A stretch of 64,000 bases of DNA from CADEDV01 sp964596345 (GTDB taxonomy: Bacteria > Bacteroidota > Bacteroidia > Chitinophagales > Chitinophagaceae): the NCBI GenBank assembly GCA_964596345.1, contig CAZQSZ010000005.1, positions 353,098 through 417,097 on the forward strand. Reading direction: 5' to 3'. The notes below the pieces were generated by a model, which saw only the letters and a program-made list of their open reading frames with translations, was not told the DNA's origin and ran no database searches. This document shows, piece after piece, positions 34,154 through 43,278 of this stretch. Position numbers and translations under genes: made by a program. Numbering within the stretch: position 1 is the stretch's first letter; every line of letters starts with the position of its first letter.

Positions 34154-34675
34154 TCATTGGTTACCAGTTAATCTGTCTCTTTTCAAAGCCTCCATGAAAT
34201 AATCAAAATCAGGTTCCCAATCTTTTATTTCTATGGGCAAATGAGTATTGTCTTTCACATGTCTTAATACAAGCAGGTAAATAAATCCTTTGAAGAATTT
34301 TTCCAATTCACCTGATGCTTTGCCAAAACTGTTGCAAAAGTTTAGAGCAATTTTTGTCTGTTCTTCAGAATGTGTGTGCAAATATTCTTTCCAAAAATGG
34401 TGTACAAGAATGTTTCGTTTTTCTAAGTATTCATTAAGCTCCTGTTCTATAACAAGCTTTGGATTTAGTTTGAGGAGTTTGAAGATTTGTCCAAGCATCA
34501 TTCTTTCCTTTTTTGCTTTGGCAGAGTCGGCCAGGAACTCAGCAGTTGTGATTCCATATACACTGGAGTCGAACTCGGAAAGGTGTTTTAATAGTTCACC
34601 AGTAAGGAATTCTATTCTTTGCGCTGATATGAGCGCCATGCCGATACGGGAGTAGATTTGAGACTTGTCAATCAT
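34154..34675 (-). CDS. HEPN-like helical protein of unknown function
   Basis: A 173-residue all-helical protein. It contains KRNILVHHFWKEY, which fits the R-x4-H motif of HEPN ribonucleases (RNILVH). The N-terminal helix pair (AQRIEFLTGELLKHL) also recalls HEPN or MNT-partner proteins. No paired nucleotidyltransferase gene is adjacent. It is flanked by HTH genes in the element's control region. A toxin or defence RNase is possible; the motif alone is short. Confidence 0.5.
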   Translation of the reverse strand: MIDKSQIYSRIGMALISAQRIEFLTGELLKHLSEFDSSVYGITTAEFLADSAKAKKERMMLGQIFKLLKLNPKLVIEQELNEYLEKRNILVHHFWKEYLHTHSEEQTKIALNFCNSFGKASGELEKFFKGFIYLLVLRHVKDNTHLPIEIKDWEPDFDYFMEALKRDRLTGNQ

Positions 34676-34756
34676 ATTGGTAAGTTAATAAAGAATCCTT
34701 GTTGCGTTTGGATTGTGTAGTTCCACCCCAATAGAAATGTTCCAATAATTGTGGAT

Positions 34757-34806
34757 CCGGCCCCCGACCCGACGCCGCGGCCGGGATCTTCGACCACCGG
34801 GGGACA
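34757..34806. repeat. Dispersed GC-rich palindrome
   Basis: GGCCCCCGACCCGACG ... GGGATCTTCGACCACCGGGGGA, the same outer CCCCC/GGGGG layout and GGGATCTTCGAC core as the copy inside the FecR gene at 37516. Confidence 0.75.
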
Positions 34807-34830
34807 GTGGTGAGTCTTTGGGTACGGAGC

Positions 34831-35049
34831 TTAATATTTGAGCAAGGTATCCGGGGATATATCAAGACCGTCAGCAAGGGCAAAGATGGTTGTGAGAGCA
34901 ACATTTACTTTCCCTTTTTCAATACGCTGAACATGACTGTTTTCGAGGTTGGAACGAACGGCGAGTTCCCGGATGCTTATGCCTTTTTCCTCTCTGAGTT
35001 TTTTCAGATGTGCTGCAAATTTTAAGAGGGTCTTTTCTTTGGCCGTCAT
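34831..35049 (-). CDS. XRE family transcriptional regulator
   Basis: A 72-residue single-domain HTH_3 protein: FAAHLKKLREEKGISIRELA, then SNLENSHVQRIEKGKVNV and TTIFALADGLDISPDTLL. Of Cro/C1 size, it lies divergent from the small gene at 35145, with a perfect palindrome between them that is the likely operator. Confidence 0.9.
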   Translation of the reverse strand: MTAKEKTLLKFAAHLKKLREEKGISIRELAVRSNLENSHVQRIEKGKVNVALTTIFALADGLDISPDTLLKY

Positions 35050-35084
35050 GGGACGGAAAGGTCAGCCGGATTAGAAAAATAAGC

Positions 35085-35102
35085 GACCTATGAACATAGG
35101 TC
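35085..35102. promoter_or_regulatory. Operator palindrome between divergent genes
   Basis: GACCTATG and CATAGGTC are separated by AA, a perfect 8-bp inverted repeat 35 bases before the XRE start. TATCTTTA at 35120-35127, close to TAnnTTTG, would be the promoter of the plus-strand gene. Confidence 0.75.
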
Positions 35103-35144
35103 AGTATTAAAAAATACCCTATCTTTATGCAGCATTATTACATA

Positions 35145-35369
35145 ATGACAACTTCAACCGAATTGTTGCAGCAGCCTATTGCCTTATTGCCTTTGAGTGG
35201 TGATCTGAAAGCATTGCTATCTTCTAAAGGGTACACGAATCTTCAACTTGTACTGCAACAAAAATTATCTGCATTAAGAAGTAAAGACGGATTGACATTG
35301 CATGATGAACTGGAACTTTTTGAACTGGTGAAAGAGCATGGACTGGAGGGGATGTGGAGGGAGATTTGA
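35145..35369 (+). CDS. Small protein divergent from the XRE regulator
   Basis: A 74-residue protein (ATG at 35145 chosen because the promoter-like TATCTTTA overlaps the earlier ATG at 35127). The middle has a helix-turn-helix-like spacing (LKALLSSKGYTNLQLVL), and the end is acidic helix (HDELELFELVKEHGLEG). No family is recognised. Confidence 0.55.
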   Translation: MTTSTELLQQPIALLPLSGDLKALLSSKGYTNLQLVLQQKLSALRSKDGLTLHDELELFELVKEHGLEGMWREI

Positions 35370-35489
35370 GTCTGGAGTCATTAGCCAGGAGTCGATAGTC
35401 ATGAAGCAGATGCTGCGCATCACTTCATGAATGTTGTAGTGGATACGTATTTGTCGGCTCAGTTCAGGGCGGAAGTTGATATCGACCCC

Positions 35490-35618
35490 GAACCTCCCCC
35501 GGCACTTCGTGCCACCCCCTCCAGAGGGGGATAGAGAAGTGTTCTGATTACGTGTTGCGTATGTGGAACCTCCCCCGTCCCGACGGGAAGTCGGGACACC
35601 CCTCAGGAGGGGGACAGA
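35490..35618. repeat. Two adjacent dispersed GC-rich palindromes
   Basis: One unit at 35490-35535 (CCTCCCCCGGCACTTCGTGC..CCAGAGGGGGAT) and one at 35568-35617 (CCTCCCCCGTCCCGACGGG..CAGGAGGGGGAC). A GAGTCxxGAGTC-type repeat lies at 35370-35400. Confidence 0.85.
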
Positions 35619-35740
35619 CATGCAGCTAAACGTAGCTCTTTGAAGTCTTTTTGAACAGGTTATGAATTTGTTTTTTTGGACTGATTTAGATTATTTTTTT
35701 TAACATTGAACTGAAATCTAATTATTGCTGCCATCGAACA

Positions 35741-36349
35741 ATGAATGTTGTGCATAAATACCAGGATGTGATTACCGGATTCAGAAACGGTGAGGAACCG
35801 GCGGTGAGACAGCTCTATGATCTCCATTACCGGGCACTTTGTTATTATGCTGAACAACTTACCGGGGATAAAGAAGAGGCGGAGGATATTGCCGTGGATA
35901 CCTTTTTGAAACTGCTGCATAAGAAAAATGATTTTGATAACCTGGCCGATATAAAATCTTTCCTGTACCGGGCAACCAGAAATGCCTGCTTCGATTATCT
36001 GCGAAAGAATAAACGGAAGGACCGGCGCAACCGGGAGCTGACTTTTTTGGCGGAACCGGATGAATTGTTCGGCGACCAGGAAATGATCATAACAAAGGTG
36101 CTGCAGGTTATATATGCTGAAGTAGAAAACCTGCCGGGACAATGCAAGCAGGTTTTCAAACTGCTATTTATGGAAGGGAAAAGTACTGCTGAAGTAGCAA
36201 CGGAAATGGGTATCAGCACACAAACAGTTTTGAACCAGAAAAGCAAGGCATTGCAATCGCTACGACTCTCACTTTATAAAGAAGGCTTGTACTCCACCGG
36301 AATTCTTATTTATTGTTTGATGCTGATTTCTGAAATGGGACGGGGTTGA
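35741..36349 (+). CDS. ECF RNA polymerase sigma factor of the SusCD operon
   Basis: A 202-residue ECF factor of the Bacteroidota FecI type. Region 2: EEAEDIAVDTFLKLL and FLYRATRNACFDYLRK. Region 4: LPGQCKQVFKLLFMEGKSTAEVATEMGISTQTVLNQKSKALQSL read with its key residues in the HTH. A hydrophobic tail (TGILIYCLMLIS) is unusual but common in this subfamily. It is followed 398 bases on by its FecR-type anti-sigma gene and the SusC/SusD pair, so it should respond to a signal transduced through SusC and FecR. Confidence 0.93.
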   Translation: MNVVHKYQDVITGFRNGEEPAVRQLYDLHYRALCYYAEQLTGDKEEAEDIAVDTFLKLLHKKNDFDNLADIKSFLYRATRNACFDYLRKNKRKDRRNRELTFLAEPDELFGDQEMIITKVLQVIYAEVENLPGQCKQVFKLLFMEGKSTAEVATEMGISTQTVLNQKSKALQSLRLSLYKEGLYSTGILIYCLMLISEMGRG

Positions 36350-36522
36350 CCTCCCCCTTTTGAAAATGGTTTTGGTTTGGAATGCTTCCCTTTCCCGAGG
36401 CTATGGCCGGGATCTTCGACAATAGGGGGATTTGGTAATTGCCCTTAGATTGAATGGCGTATACCTCCCCCTTAGAAAATGGTTTTGGTTTGGAATGCTT
36501 CCCCCTCCAGAGGGGGATATTG
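36350..36522. repeat. Two dispersed palindromes with a shared GGTTTTGGTTTGG core
   Basis: Both units (from 36350 and 36466) contain CCTCCCCCTT, then GAAAATGGTTTTGGTTTGG and AATGCTTCCC; the second ends CCAGAGGGGGAT. They lie in the ~400-base gap between sigma and anti-sigma genes, which otherwise holds no feature I can identify. Confidence 0.8.
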
Positions 36523-36747
36523 CAGATTTCTTAAAATCAGGTTGCGTAAAGACATATAAGTTAAGCTGGCTTCTATTTGCTGAATTTCAATTTATTAGAT
36601 TAACATTCTCCTGCAAGATCGATTGGATAGAAAAAAAAGCCTGGATTTTAAATGGTTAAAATGGCTTCCTGTACGTGGTATATGTTAGTGCCGTTACCCT
36701 GCCGTTAATTTTTTATCAACTTATCCTGAAGATTAAACCAATAACAG

Positions 36748-38034
36748 ATGCCGGAAGACCGTGAACATATTGATGTGCTAATCATAAAATTTTTACAGCA
36801 GACTTTAACTGATGCTGAGCATGACCAGTTGGATGAATGGATTGAGGCTTCGGATGAAAACCAGGTGTTGTTTGAAAAGCTTACTGATCAAAAATGGATT
36901 AGCAGCGAAGTTGAAAAGTTTTATAGTTATGATGAAGAGAAGGGATGGGGGAAGATCACGCACCACCTGAATCCTCCACTAAAGGGGGAGGACTTCGAAA
37001 AGTCTGAAAGGCTAAAAGTGTTTAACTGGAAAAGAATAGCCGTAGCGGCATCAATAGTACTTGCCATTGGGATTGGAAGTTATCTATTGTTCTTTGACAC
37101 CCGGCCTCAAAAAGGTGAGAGCCCTCTCCGCCAATTGGCGGATCGGGATGACAAAACGAATGATGTGAAAGCACCGGAGGCGAACAGGGCGATGATCAGA
37201 CTGGCGGATGGAAGGGTTATTTACCTGGATTCGGCAGGTAATGGGCAACTGGCGGTGCAGGGGGATGTGAGGCTTGTTAAAAATGATGATGGGAAAATAG
37301 TTTACAGTCGTGAGTCAGGAGCCGGGAGTCGGGAGTTAGTATGGAATACGCTGTCGAATCCAAGAGGATCGAATGTGATTGATCTTGCACTGGCGGATGG
37401 TAGTCATGTGTGGCTGAATGCGGGAAGCTCTGTGACATTTCCTGTTGCGTTTGTTGGGAATGTGAGGAGGGTGAGGATTACTGGTGAGGCTTACTTTGAA
37501 GTGACTCATCGCATAACCACCCCCGTCCCGACGCAAGGGTCGGGATCTTCGACCAGCGGGGGACAAATGCCGTTCATAGTTGAGAAAGGGGATATGCAGG
37601 TACAGGTGCTGGGAACGAAGTTTAATGTGAATGCGTATGATGATGAAAGTGAAATTAAGGTGACGTTGCTGGAAGGAAGTGTAAGAGTCGGGAGTCAGGA
37701 GTCAGGAGCCGGGAGCAAAAACAGTGTTGTAATAAAGCCGGGAGAGCAAGCACAGGTTACAAACAGTATTAATGTACTGAAGGGTGTGAACGTAGATGAA
37801 GTGATGGCGTGGAAGAACGGGAAGTTTTCTTTTAATAATACAGACCTGAAAGCTATAATGCGAGAAGTGATGCGCTGGTATGATGTGGAAGTAGTGTATG
37901 AGGGAAATGTGGGTAACCGATATTTTACTGCTGATATCTCAAGAGGTAAAAGCCTTGCCTCTCTGCTGAAGATTTTTGAGCTTAGTAATATCAGGTTTAA
38001 GATTGAAGGGAAGAGGCTGGTGGTGATGCCGTGA
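36748..38034 (+). CDS. FecR-type anti-sigma factor with in-frame repeat insertions
   Basis: A 428-residue inner-membrane protein: a cytoplasmic N-terminal part (1-90), one membrane span (IAVAASIVLAIGIGSYLLFF, about 93-112), a periplasmic FecR domain (DLALADGSHVWLNAGSSVTF, RITGEAYFEV, VQVLGTKFNVNAY) and a C-terminal DUF4974 (NTDLKAIMREVMRWYDVEV). It transmits the signal of the SusC receptor to the ECF factor. It is longer than usual because repeat-derived segments are translated within it, at about residues 72-82, 124-132, 188-196, 252-270 and 312-322. All keep the frame and lie at apparent loops. Confidence 0.93.
   Translation: MPEDREHIDVLIIKFLQQTLTDAEHDQLDEWIEASDENQVLFEKLTDQKWISSEVEKFYSYDEEKGWGKITHHLNPPLKGEDFEKSERLKVFNWKRIAVAASIVLAIGIGSYLLFFDTRPQKGESPLRQLADRDDKTNDVKAPEANRAMIRLADGRVIYLDSAGNGQLAVQGDVRLVKNDDGKIVYSRESGAGSRELVWNTLSNPRGSNVIDLALADGSHVWLNAGSSVTFPVAFVGNVRRVRITGEAYFEVTHRITTPVPTQGSGSSTSGGQMPFIVEKGDMQVQVLGTKFNVNAYDDESEIKVTLLEGSVRVGSQESGAGSKNSVVIKPGEQAQVTNSINVLKGVNVDEVMAWKNGKFSFNNTDLKAIMREVMRWYDVEVVYEGNVGNRYFTADISRGKSLASLLKIFELSNIRFKIEGKRLVVMP
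36969..36996. repeat. Short palindrome within the FecR gene
   Basis: CCTCCACTAAAGGGGGAGGA, a reduced form of the dispersed repeat, translated in frame as part of the cytoplasmic segment. Confidence 0.6.
37308..37340. repeat. GAGTC-type repeat within the FecR gene
   Basis: GTGAGTCAGGAGCCGGGAGT plus a further GGGAGT; translated as SRESGAGSRE. Related copies lie at 37684-37717 (inside the same gene), 35370-35400 and 45290-45328. Confidence 0.8.
37516..37565. repeat. Dispersed GC-rich palindrome within the FecR gene
   Basis: CCCCCGTCCCGACG ... GGGATCTTCGACCAGCGGGGGA, translated as PVPTQGSGSSTSGGQ between the strands YFEVTH and MPFIVEKG of the FecR domain. Confidence 0.88.
37684..37717. repeat. 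GAGTC-type repeat within the FecR gene, second copy
   Basis: GAGTCGGGAGTCAGGAGTCA followed by GGAGCCGGGAGC; translated as GSQESGAGSK. Confidence 0.8.
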
Positions 38035-38270
38035 GGAAAGTTGGGAGTAGTTTAGATCTTGTTTAAAGAATATAACTGAAAAGATACCTGTTGAAAACAA
38101 AAGTTCTTATTCGCTGGCCTGATAGTTATCGGGAGGCGGTACAGTGGTTGAACTAAGAAAAAAGCCAGAAGTGTTGGTACCACTCCTGGCCGGACGCTTA
38201 GGTTGACCCCATAATAAAGAAATCGACAAAGACTGCTTTTTATTTCATCAACCCAAACTAAAACAAAGTT

Positions 38271-41200
38271 ATGGAATTGACTTTTGGTAACCTCCCCCGC
38301 CCCGATGCATCGGGACACCCCCTGGTCCTTCGACAAGCTCAGGAGGGGACAAAAAAAGTGCTGCGAATTATGAAACTCACAGCTATCATCTTACTCTCGG
38401 CTTGCATAGCAGCAAGCGCTAAAGGACTGGGGCAGAATGTGACCCTGACCCTTAAGGATGCACCTCTTGAAAAAGTATTTAAAGAATTAAAGCAACAAAC
38501 CGGTTATGATTTCTGGTATGAAAACCGGTTGCTGGAGAAAGCAAACCCTGTAACTATTTCTGTAAAGAATGTACCACTGCAGGAAGCTTTGAAAATTTGT
38601 TTTACTAACCAGCCGCTAAGCTTTGTTGTGACGGATAAAACGATTGTGGTGACAGAAAAAAAAGCTGAAAAGAATATTGCTGAAGATTTGCTTCCACCGC
38701 CAATAGATGTAAAAGGCCGGGTGATAAATGAAAACGGTGAACCTGTTGCCGGGGCTACTGTACAGGTAAGGGGTGATATAACCAAAATTACCAGCACGAA
38801 TGCTGATGGCTATTTTGAACTGAAAGACGTAGATGAACATGCTACTCTGATTATTAGTGCGGTGAATATTGAAAAATTTGAGGTGAAAGTAAACGGGAAA
38901 TCTAGTTTAATTACGTTGAGTGCGAAAACGAAAATAGTACTAGGTAATGATGTGGTTGTACATACAGGATATCAAGATATGCCAAGGGAAAGAGCAACCG
39001 GGTCGTTTGTAAAAATTGATAATGAGCTGCTGAACAGAAAGATTGCAACTGATATTATCAGTAGGCTCGATGGATTAACTAATGGTTTGCTGTTTGATAA
39101 AAGAAATAAAAACAATATAAAACTACAGATCAGAGGATTGTATACGTTAAGCGAGGATATTGCCAAACCGCTAATTGTGATCGACAATTTTCCCTATGAA
39201 GGTGAACTGATTGACATAAACCCTAACGATGTACTCGATATAACCATTTTGAAAGATGCATCCGCTGCCTCTATATGGGGTGCTAGGGCCGGAAATGGTG
39301 TGATCGTAATAACAACAAAAAGGGGACAATTTAACCAACCAATGAAAGTGTCAGTAACTGGTAACATTACCGTTGCAGGTAAACCGGATATTTTTAGCGC
39401 ACAAAGAATTGCACCAGTTGATGAAATTGAAATAGAAAAATTTCTTTTTAGCAAAGGATATGCGTTTGCAGATACACTTAATCCCTCCCGGCCAGCATAC
39501 AGCCCAATTTATGAAATTCTTTTTCGGCAACGACGTGGCGAAATTTCTTTGGCCGAGGCAACCGCACAGATTGATGAACTTAAAAAAGTTGATGTTAGAA
39601 ATGACTTTCTCAGATATATTTATCGCCCTTCGTTGGCTCAACAATATGCTGCAAATTTCAACGGAGGAACAAATAACATCAAGTACTACTTTTCTATAGG
39701 CTACGATAAAAATCTTTCAAATTTAGTAGGGGATCAGTTTAGTAGGATTACTTTGCGTTCCGATAATACTTTTAAGCTGACTAAAAGGCTTCAAGTTCGA
39801 GCAAGCCTGAATTATACGCTTGGTAATACTGAAAGAAACAGCCTCGGTGATTACGAAAATTTCTCCCTTGGTTCCCGTTCGTTTTATTCATATGCAAGGC
39901 TGGCCGACGATAACGGTAACCCGCTAGGCTATGATTATAAATACAGAGGTGTATTTACAGACACTGCCGGAGGGGGAAAATTAAGAAACTGGAAATACAA
40001 ACCTCTTGAAGAAAGGCTTCACAAAGATAATTCGATTAAGACTTCGGCTTTCATTGCCAATCTCAATATCAATTATTCTTTTTTGAGTAGCCTCAGTGCC
40101 GAACTTAGTGGACAATACCAGCGTAACAGCGGGACAGAGAGGAACTATTTTTCAAAAGAAACATTTTATGCCCGTGACCTGATAAACCTGTTTTCAAATA
40201 TCAGCGGCAATAATGTTATATATAATATACCCAATGAAGGAATTCTTGATTTAAACAATCTGCAAATGGAGAGTTATGGTCTGAGAGGGCAGATAAACTT
40301 TAATGAGAATTGGAATAACCAACATCAAATTTCTGCCATTGCAGGAACAGAGATTCGGGAATCGAAGCAGTTCACGAATGCATATAGAATGTATGGGTAC
40401 AACGAAAGACTTAATGTCGCTAATGTAAATTATAATACACAGTATAGTACTTATGCGAATGTTCAAGGTAACATGTTTATACCACAGACGACGTTTGCGC
40501 CCTTTTCTGAACTTACAAGTAGGTTTGTCTCCCTCTATACGAATGCAGCTTATACTTATAATGGTCGTTACATGGTATCAGCAAGCATTAGAAGGGATGG
40601 GTCTAACCTGTTTGGTGTCAGGACCAATAACAAATGGAGGCCTTTATGGTCGGCCGGATTAGGCTGGAAAATCTCCCGTGAAATTTTTTATAAAAGCAAT
40701 TTTATTCCGATGCTGAATTTTAGGGCAACGTATGGCTATAGTGGTAATGTTAATAATACGATTCCAGCCATTACCATTATGGATTATACTTCGGCTAACG
40801 GTAATTCACCCATTAATATTCCAACAGCCAGGATAATAGGTGCAGGAAATATTGACCTGCGTTGGGAAAAAGTTCGTCAAATCAACTTCGGTTTCGATTT
40901 TGCATTAAAAAAAGATATTGTGAGTGGTAGCATCGAATACTATCTTAAAAAATCAGCGGATGTAATCGGGGCAGAACCGATGGATCCGACTAGCGGTATT
41001 TCAGCTTTATCTACTAATTCGGCAAATCTTACTGGTCAAGGTGTGGATATTAGTATTAATTCTAATAATATACATACGGATCATTTTAGTTGGCAATCCA
41101 GTTTCAATTTTAATTATGCTACCTATAAAGTGACTAAGTATTTAAAACCAGTAGTAGGAGTTGATGCCGGTTTGGCTGTAAGTGGATATTCTATCTTACC

Positions 41201-41855
41201 AGTGGTGGGTTACAATCCCTATTCCCTAATAAGCTATCGCTTCACCGGCTTAGATCCAACTAATGGTGATCCAATAGGTTATCTTAATGGCAAGGACAGC
41301 AAGAAGTATGATAGCATTGTCCGTTTTTCACCATTTAGTAACCAAGTAGTGTCGGGTCCCGGCTTGCCAAAGATTTTCGGTAATTTTCTGAATCGTTTCA
41401 CATATCGTAATATTAGCCTATCAGCTAATATTACTTACCGTTTCGCATATTATTTTAGGCGAAACTCATATACATCTGCCAGCGTGATTACTAATTATGG
41501 CTATCAGACGCATGCCGATTACATTAGGCGATGGCAAAATCCTGGGGATGAATTGACGACTAATATTCCATCTTTTGTTTACCCTGCCAATTCATATCGT
41601 GATCAATTTTTTAGTTTATCCGATGCTTTGATAGAGAGAGGCGACCACATTCGGTTTGAGGACTTAAGGATTAGTTTTACGATGAAAAAAAGTAATTGGA
41701 AGAAATTGCCTGTATCCAATATCACTGTTTATGGTGTTGCAAGTAATCTAAATTGGTTGATTTGGAAAGCTAATGATTCTGATATTGATCCCAATTTCAT
41801 CTCAGGGTTTAAACCGCCTGTTATCTATTCGATGGGTTTGAATATGACTTTTTAA
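38271..41855 (+). CDS. SusC/RagA family TonB-linked outer membrane receptor
   Basis: A 1194-residue receptor. After a leader, the signal peptide is MKLTAIILLSACIAASAKG (from residue 34). An STN signalling domain (about 55-120), a CarboxypepD_reg domain (about 145-215), a TonB plug ending in NGVIVITTKRG, and the beta-barrel with a terminal aromatic residue (LNMTF) follow. The STN domain fits signalling to the FecR/ECF pair upstream. SusC-type proteins often have a leader before the hydrophobic core, so ATG 38271 is kept; residues about 7-27 derive from a dispersed repeat. SusD follows 18 bases on. The imported ligand is unknown, since no glycoside hydrolase or peptidase is linked. Confidence 0.95.
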   Translation: MELTFGNLPRPDASGHPLVLRQAQEGTKKVLRIMKLTAIILLSACIAASAKGLGQNVTLTLKDAPLEKVFKELKQQTGYDFWYENRLLEKANPVTISVKNVPLQEALKICFTNQPLSFVVTDKTIVVTEKKAEKNIAEDLLPPPIDVKGRVINENGEPVAGATVQVRGDITKITSTNADGYFELKDVDEHATLIISAVNIEKFEVKVNGKSSLITLSAKTKIVLGNDVVVHTGYQDMPRERATGSFVKIDNELLNRKIATDIISRLDGLTNGLLFDKRNKNNIKLQIRGLYTLSEDIAKPLIVIDNFPYEGELIDINPNDVLDITILKDASAASIWGARAGNGVIVITTKRGQFNQPMKVSVTGNITVAGKPDIFSAQRIAPVDEIEIEKFLFSKGYAFADTLNPSRPAYSPIYEILFRQRRGEISLAEATAQIDELKKVDVRNDFLRYIYRPSLAQQYAANFNGGTNNIKYYFSIGYDKNLSNLVGDQFSRITLRSDNTFKLTKRLQVRASLNYTLGNTERNSLGDYENFSLGSRSFYSYARLADDNGNPLGYDYKYRGVFTDTAGGGKLRNWKYKPLEERLHKDNSIKTSAFIANLNINYSFLSSLSAELSGQYQRNSGTERNYFSKETFYARDLINLFSNISGNNVIYNIPNEGILDLNNLQMESYGLRGQINFNENWNNQHQISAIAGTEIRESKQFTNAYRMYGYNERLNVANVNYNTQYSTYANVQGNMFIPQTTFAPFSELTSRFVSLYTNAAYTYNGRYMVSASIRRDGSNLFGVRTNNKWRPLWSAGLGWKISREIFYKSNFIPMLNFRATYGYSGNVNNTIPAITIMDYTSANGNSPINIPTARIIGAGNIDLRWEKVRQINFGFDFALKKDIVSGSIEYYLKKSADVIGAEPMDPTSGISALSTNSANLTGQGVDISINSNNIHTDHFSWQSSFNFNYATYKVTKYLKPVVGVDAGLAVSGYSILPVVGYNPYSLISYRFTGLDPTNGDPIGYLNGKDSKKYDSIVRFSPFSNQVVSGPGLPKIFGNFLNRFTYRNISLSANITYRFAYYFRRNSYTSASVITNYGYQTHADYIRRWQNPGDELTTNIPSFVYPANSYRDQFFSLSDALIERGDHIRFEDLRISFTMKKSNWKKLPVSNITVYGVASNLNWLIWKANDSDIDPNFISGFKPPVIYSMGLNMTF
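38289..38350. repeat. Dispersed palindrome in the SusC leader
   Basis: CCTCCCCCGCCCCGATGCATC, with ATGCAT centre, and CCTTCGACAAGCTCAGGAGG read in frame as the residues between MELTFGN and TKKVLRI of the SusC leader. Confidence 0.85.
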
Positions 41856-41873
41856 TTACAAAAAATATACAAG

Positions 41874-43253
41874 ATGCATATTGTTAATATACTAAGATTA
41901 ATGGTTCCTGCTGCACTTATGTTGTGCATGGTATCTTGCAAAAAGTACCTAGACCAGAAACCGGATGCAACACTAACTACTCCTGAAAGCATCGGGGATT
42001 TAGAATTGTTACTGGATAACTATACAAGGTTTAATAATTCCTATACCTCTGCCTCCGAAATATTAGTGGATGATTATTATTTGAACACTCCAGAGTACAA
42101 TGCCGTTTTATCCCAAACAGAACGTGATTTATATTTGTTCCAGGCTAATGAAGAGACGGATAACTTCTACAACATTGGATACGCAAGTATATTTTGGGCC
42201 AATACCATTTTGGATGAATTAGAGAACTTAAACCCTGAAACTTACAATGCACAACAGTATGCTGACGTACGTGGCCGTGCCCTTTTTTTTAGAGCATTTT
42301 ATTATTACTATTTATCACAAGTATTTGCTCAGCCGTATGATTCGGTAACGGCTGATCGGGACTTGGGACTTGCATTAAGGTTATCGGCGGATGTCAATGA
42401 AGTATCCGTTCGATCCAGTGTGAAAAAAACCTATGAGCAAATCATAGCTGATTTCAAGGAATCATTACTATTATTATCACCGGCTGTTAGCCTGAAGACC
42501 CGACCTTCCAGACCAGCAGTGTACGGTGCATTAGCCAAGACCTATCTTGCCATGCAGAAGTATGATTCAGCATGGAAATATGCTGATCTGTGCATCAACA
42601 ATTACGGGCCAGATAGCCTGTTGGATTTTAATATAGATATTTCTGTAAATAGTTCTGCCCCTTTTAGAAGATTTAACCGAGAGGTGATTTTTCATGCTCG
42701 ATCTTCACCAACAGCCAGTATTCTATCCAATTCAAGAGCCAAGATTGATTCGGGGCTTTACCAATCATATGCTTCAAATGATAGGAGGAAAATTGCTTAT
42801 TTCAAGAGTAACAATAATGGAACGTACCAATTCAAGGGGGATTATGATCAGTCGGGCACATCTACTGGTTTTGCTTTCACTGGTATTGTAATGGACGAAA
42901 TGTATTTAATCCGTGCAGAAGGCTATGCCCGGATTGGGAATGTAACCTTCGCGATGCTTGATTTAAATAAGCTATTACGTACACGTTGGACAACAGGTAC
43001 ATTTGTGGAGTACATTGCGGCCGATGCTAATGCAGCTTTGAGAATTATTCTAACTGAAAGACGGAAAGAACTCATTCGAAGAGGTACACGGTGGACAGAT
43101 TTAAGACGCTTCATAAAAGAGCCTTCATTTACTGAAATACCAAAAAGATTTATCAATAATCAGTTGTATGAATTACAACCGAATAGTCCACGTTACACAC
43201 TAAAAATTCCTGCTTCGGCAATCGTTGCATCTGGGATGCAGCAAAATCCGTAA
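41874..43253 (+). CDS. SusD/RagB family nutrient-binding lipoprotein
   Basis: A 459-residue lipoprotein. The signal peptide ends at LCMVSC (lipid-attached cysteine about residue 22), followed by KKYLDQKPD, typical of SusD. Helical TPR-like repeats and the SusD C-terminal pattern (RRKELIRRGTRWTDLRRF, then YTLKIPASAI) follow. It caps the SusC channel on the cell surface and binds the ligand. It starts 18 bases after SusC. Confidence 0.95.
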   Translation: MHIVNILRLMVPAALMLCMVSCKKYLDQKPDATLTTPESIGDLELLLDNYTRFNNSYTSASEILVDDYYLNTPEYNAVLSQTERDLYLFQANEETDNFYNIGYASIFWANTILDELENLNPETYNAQQYADVRGRALFFRAFYYYYLSQVFAQPYDSVTADRDLGLALRLSADVNEVSVRSSVKKTYEQIIADFKESLLLLSPAVSLKTRPSRPAVYGALAKTYLAMQKYDSAWKYADLCINNYGPDSLLDFNIDISVNSSAPFRRFNREVIFHARSSPTASILSNSRAKIDSGLYQSYASNDRRKIAYFKSNNNGTYQFKGDYDQSGTSTGFAFTGIVMDEMYLIRAEGYARIGNVTFAMLDLNKLLRTRWTTGTFVEYIAADANAALRIILTERRKELIRRGTRWTDLRRFIKEPSFTEIPKRFINNQLYELQPNSPRYTLKIPASAIVASGMQQNP

Positions 43254-43278
43254 TCAGTAACTATAAAAGTAGTTTATA

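Noticed and set aside
31855..38350. A CRISPR array from the many similar repeats
   Set aside because: Repeats are irregularly spaced, differ in length and lie in genes; no regular repeat-spacer alternation and no cas genes.
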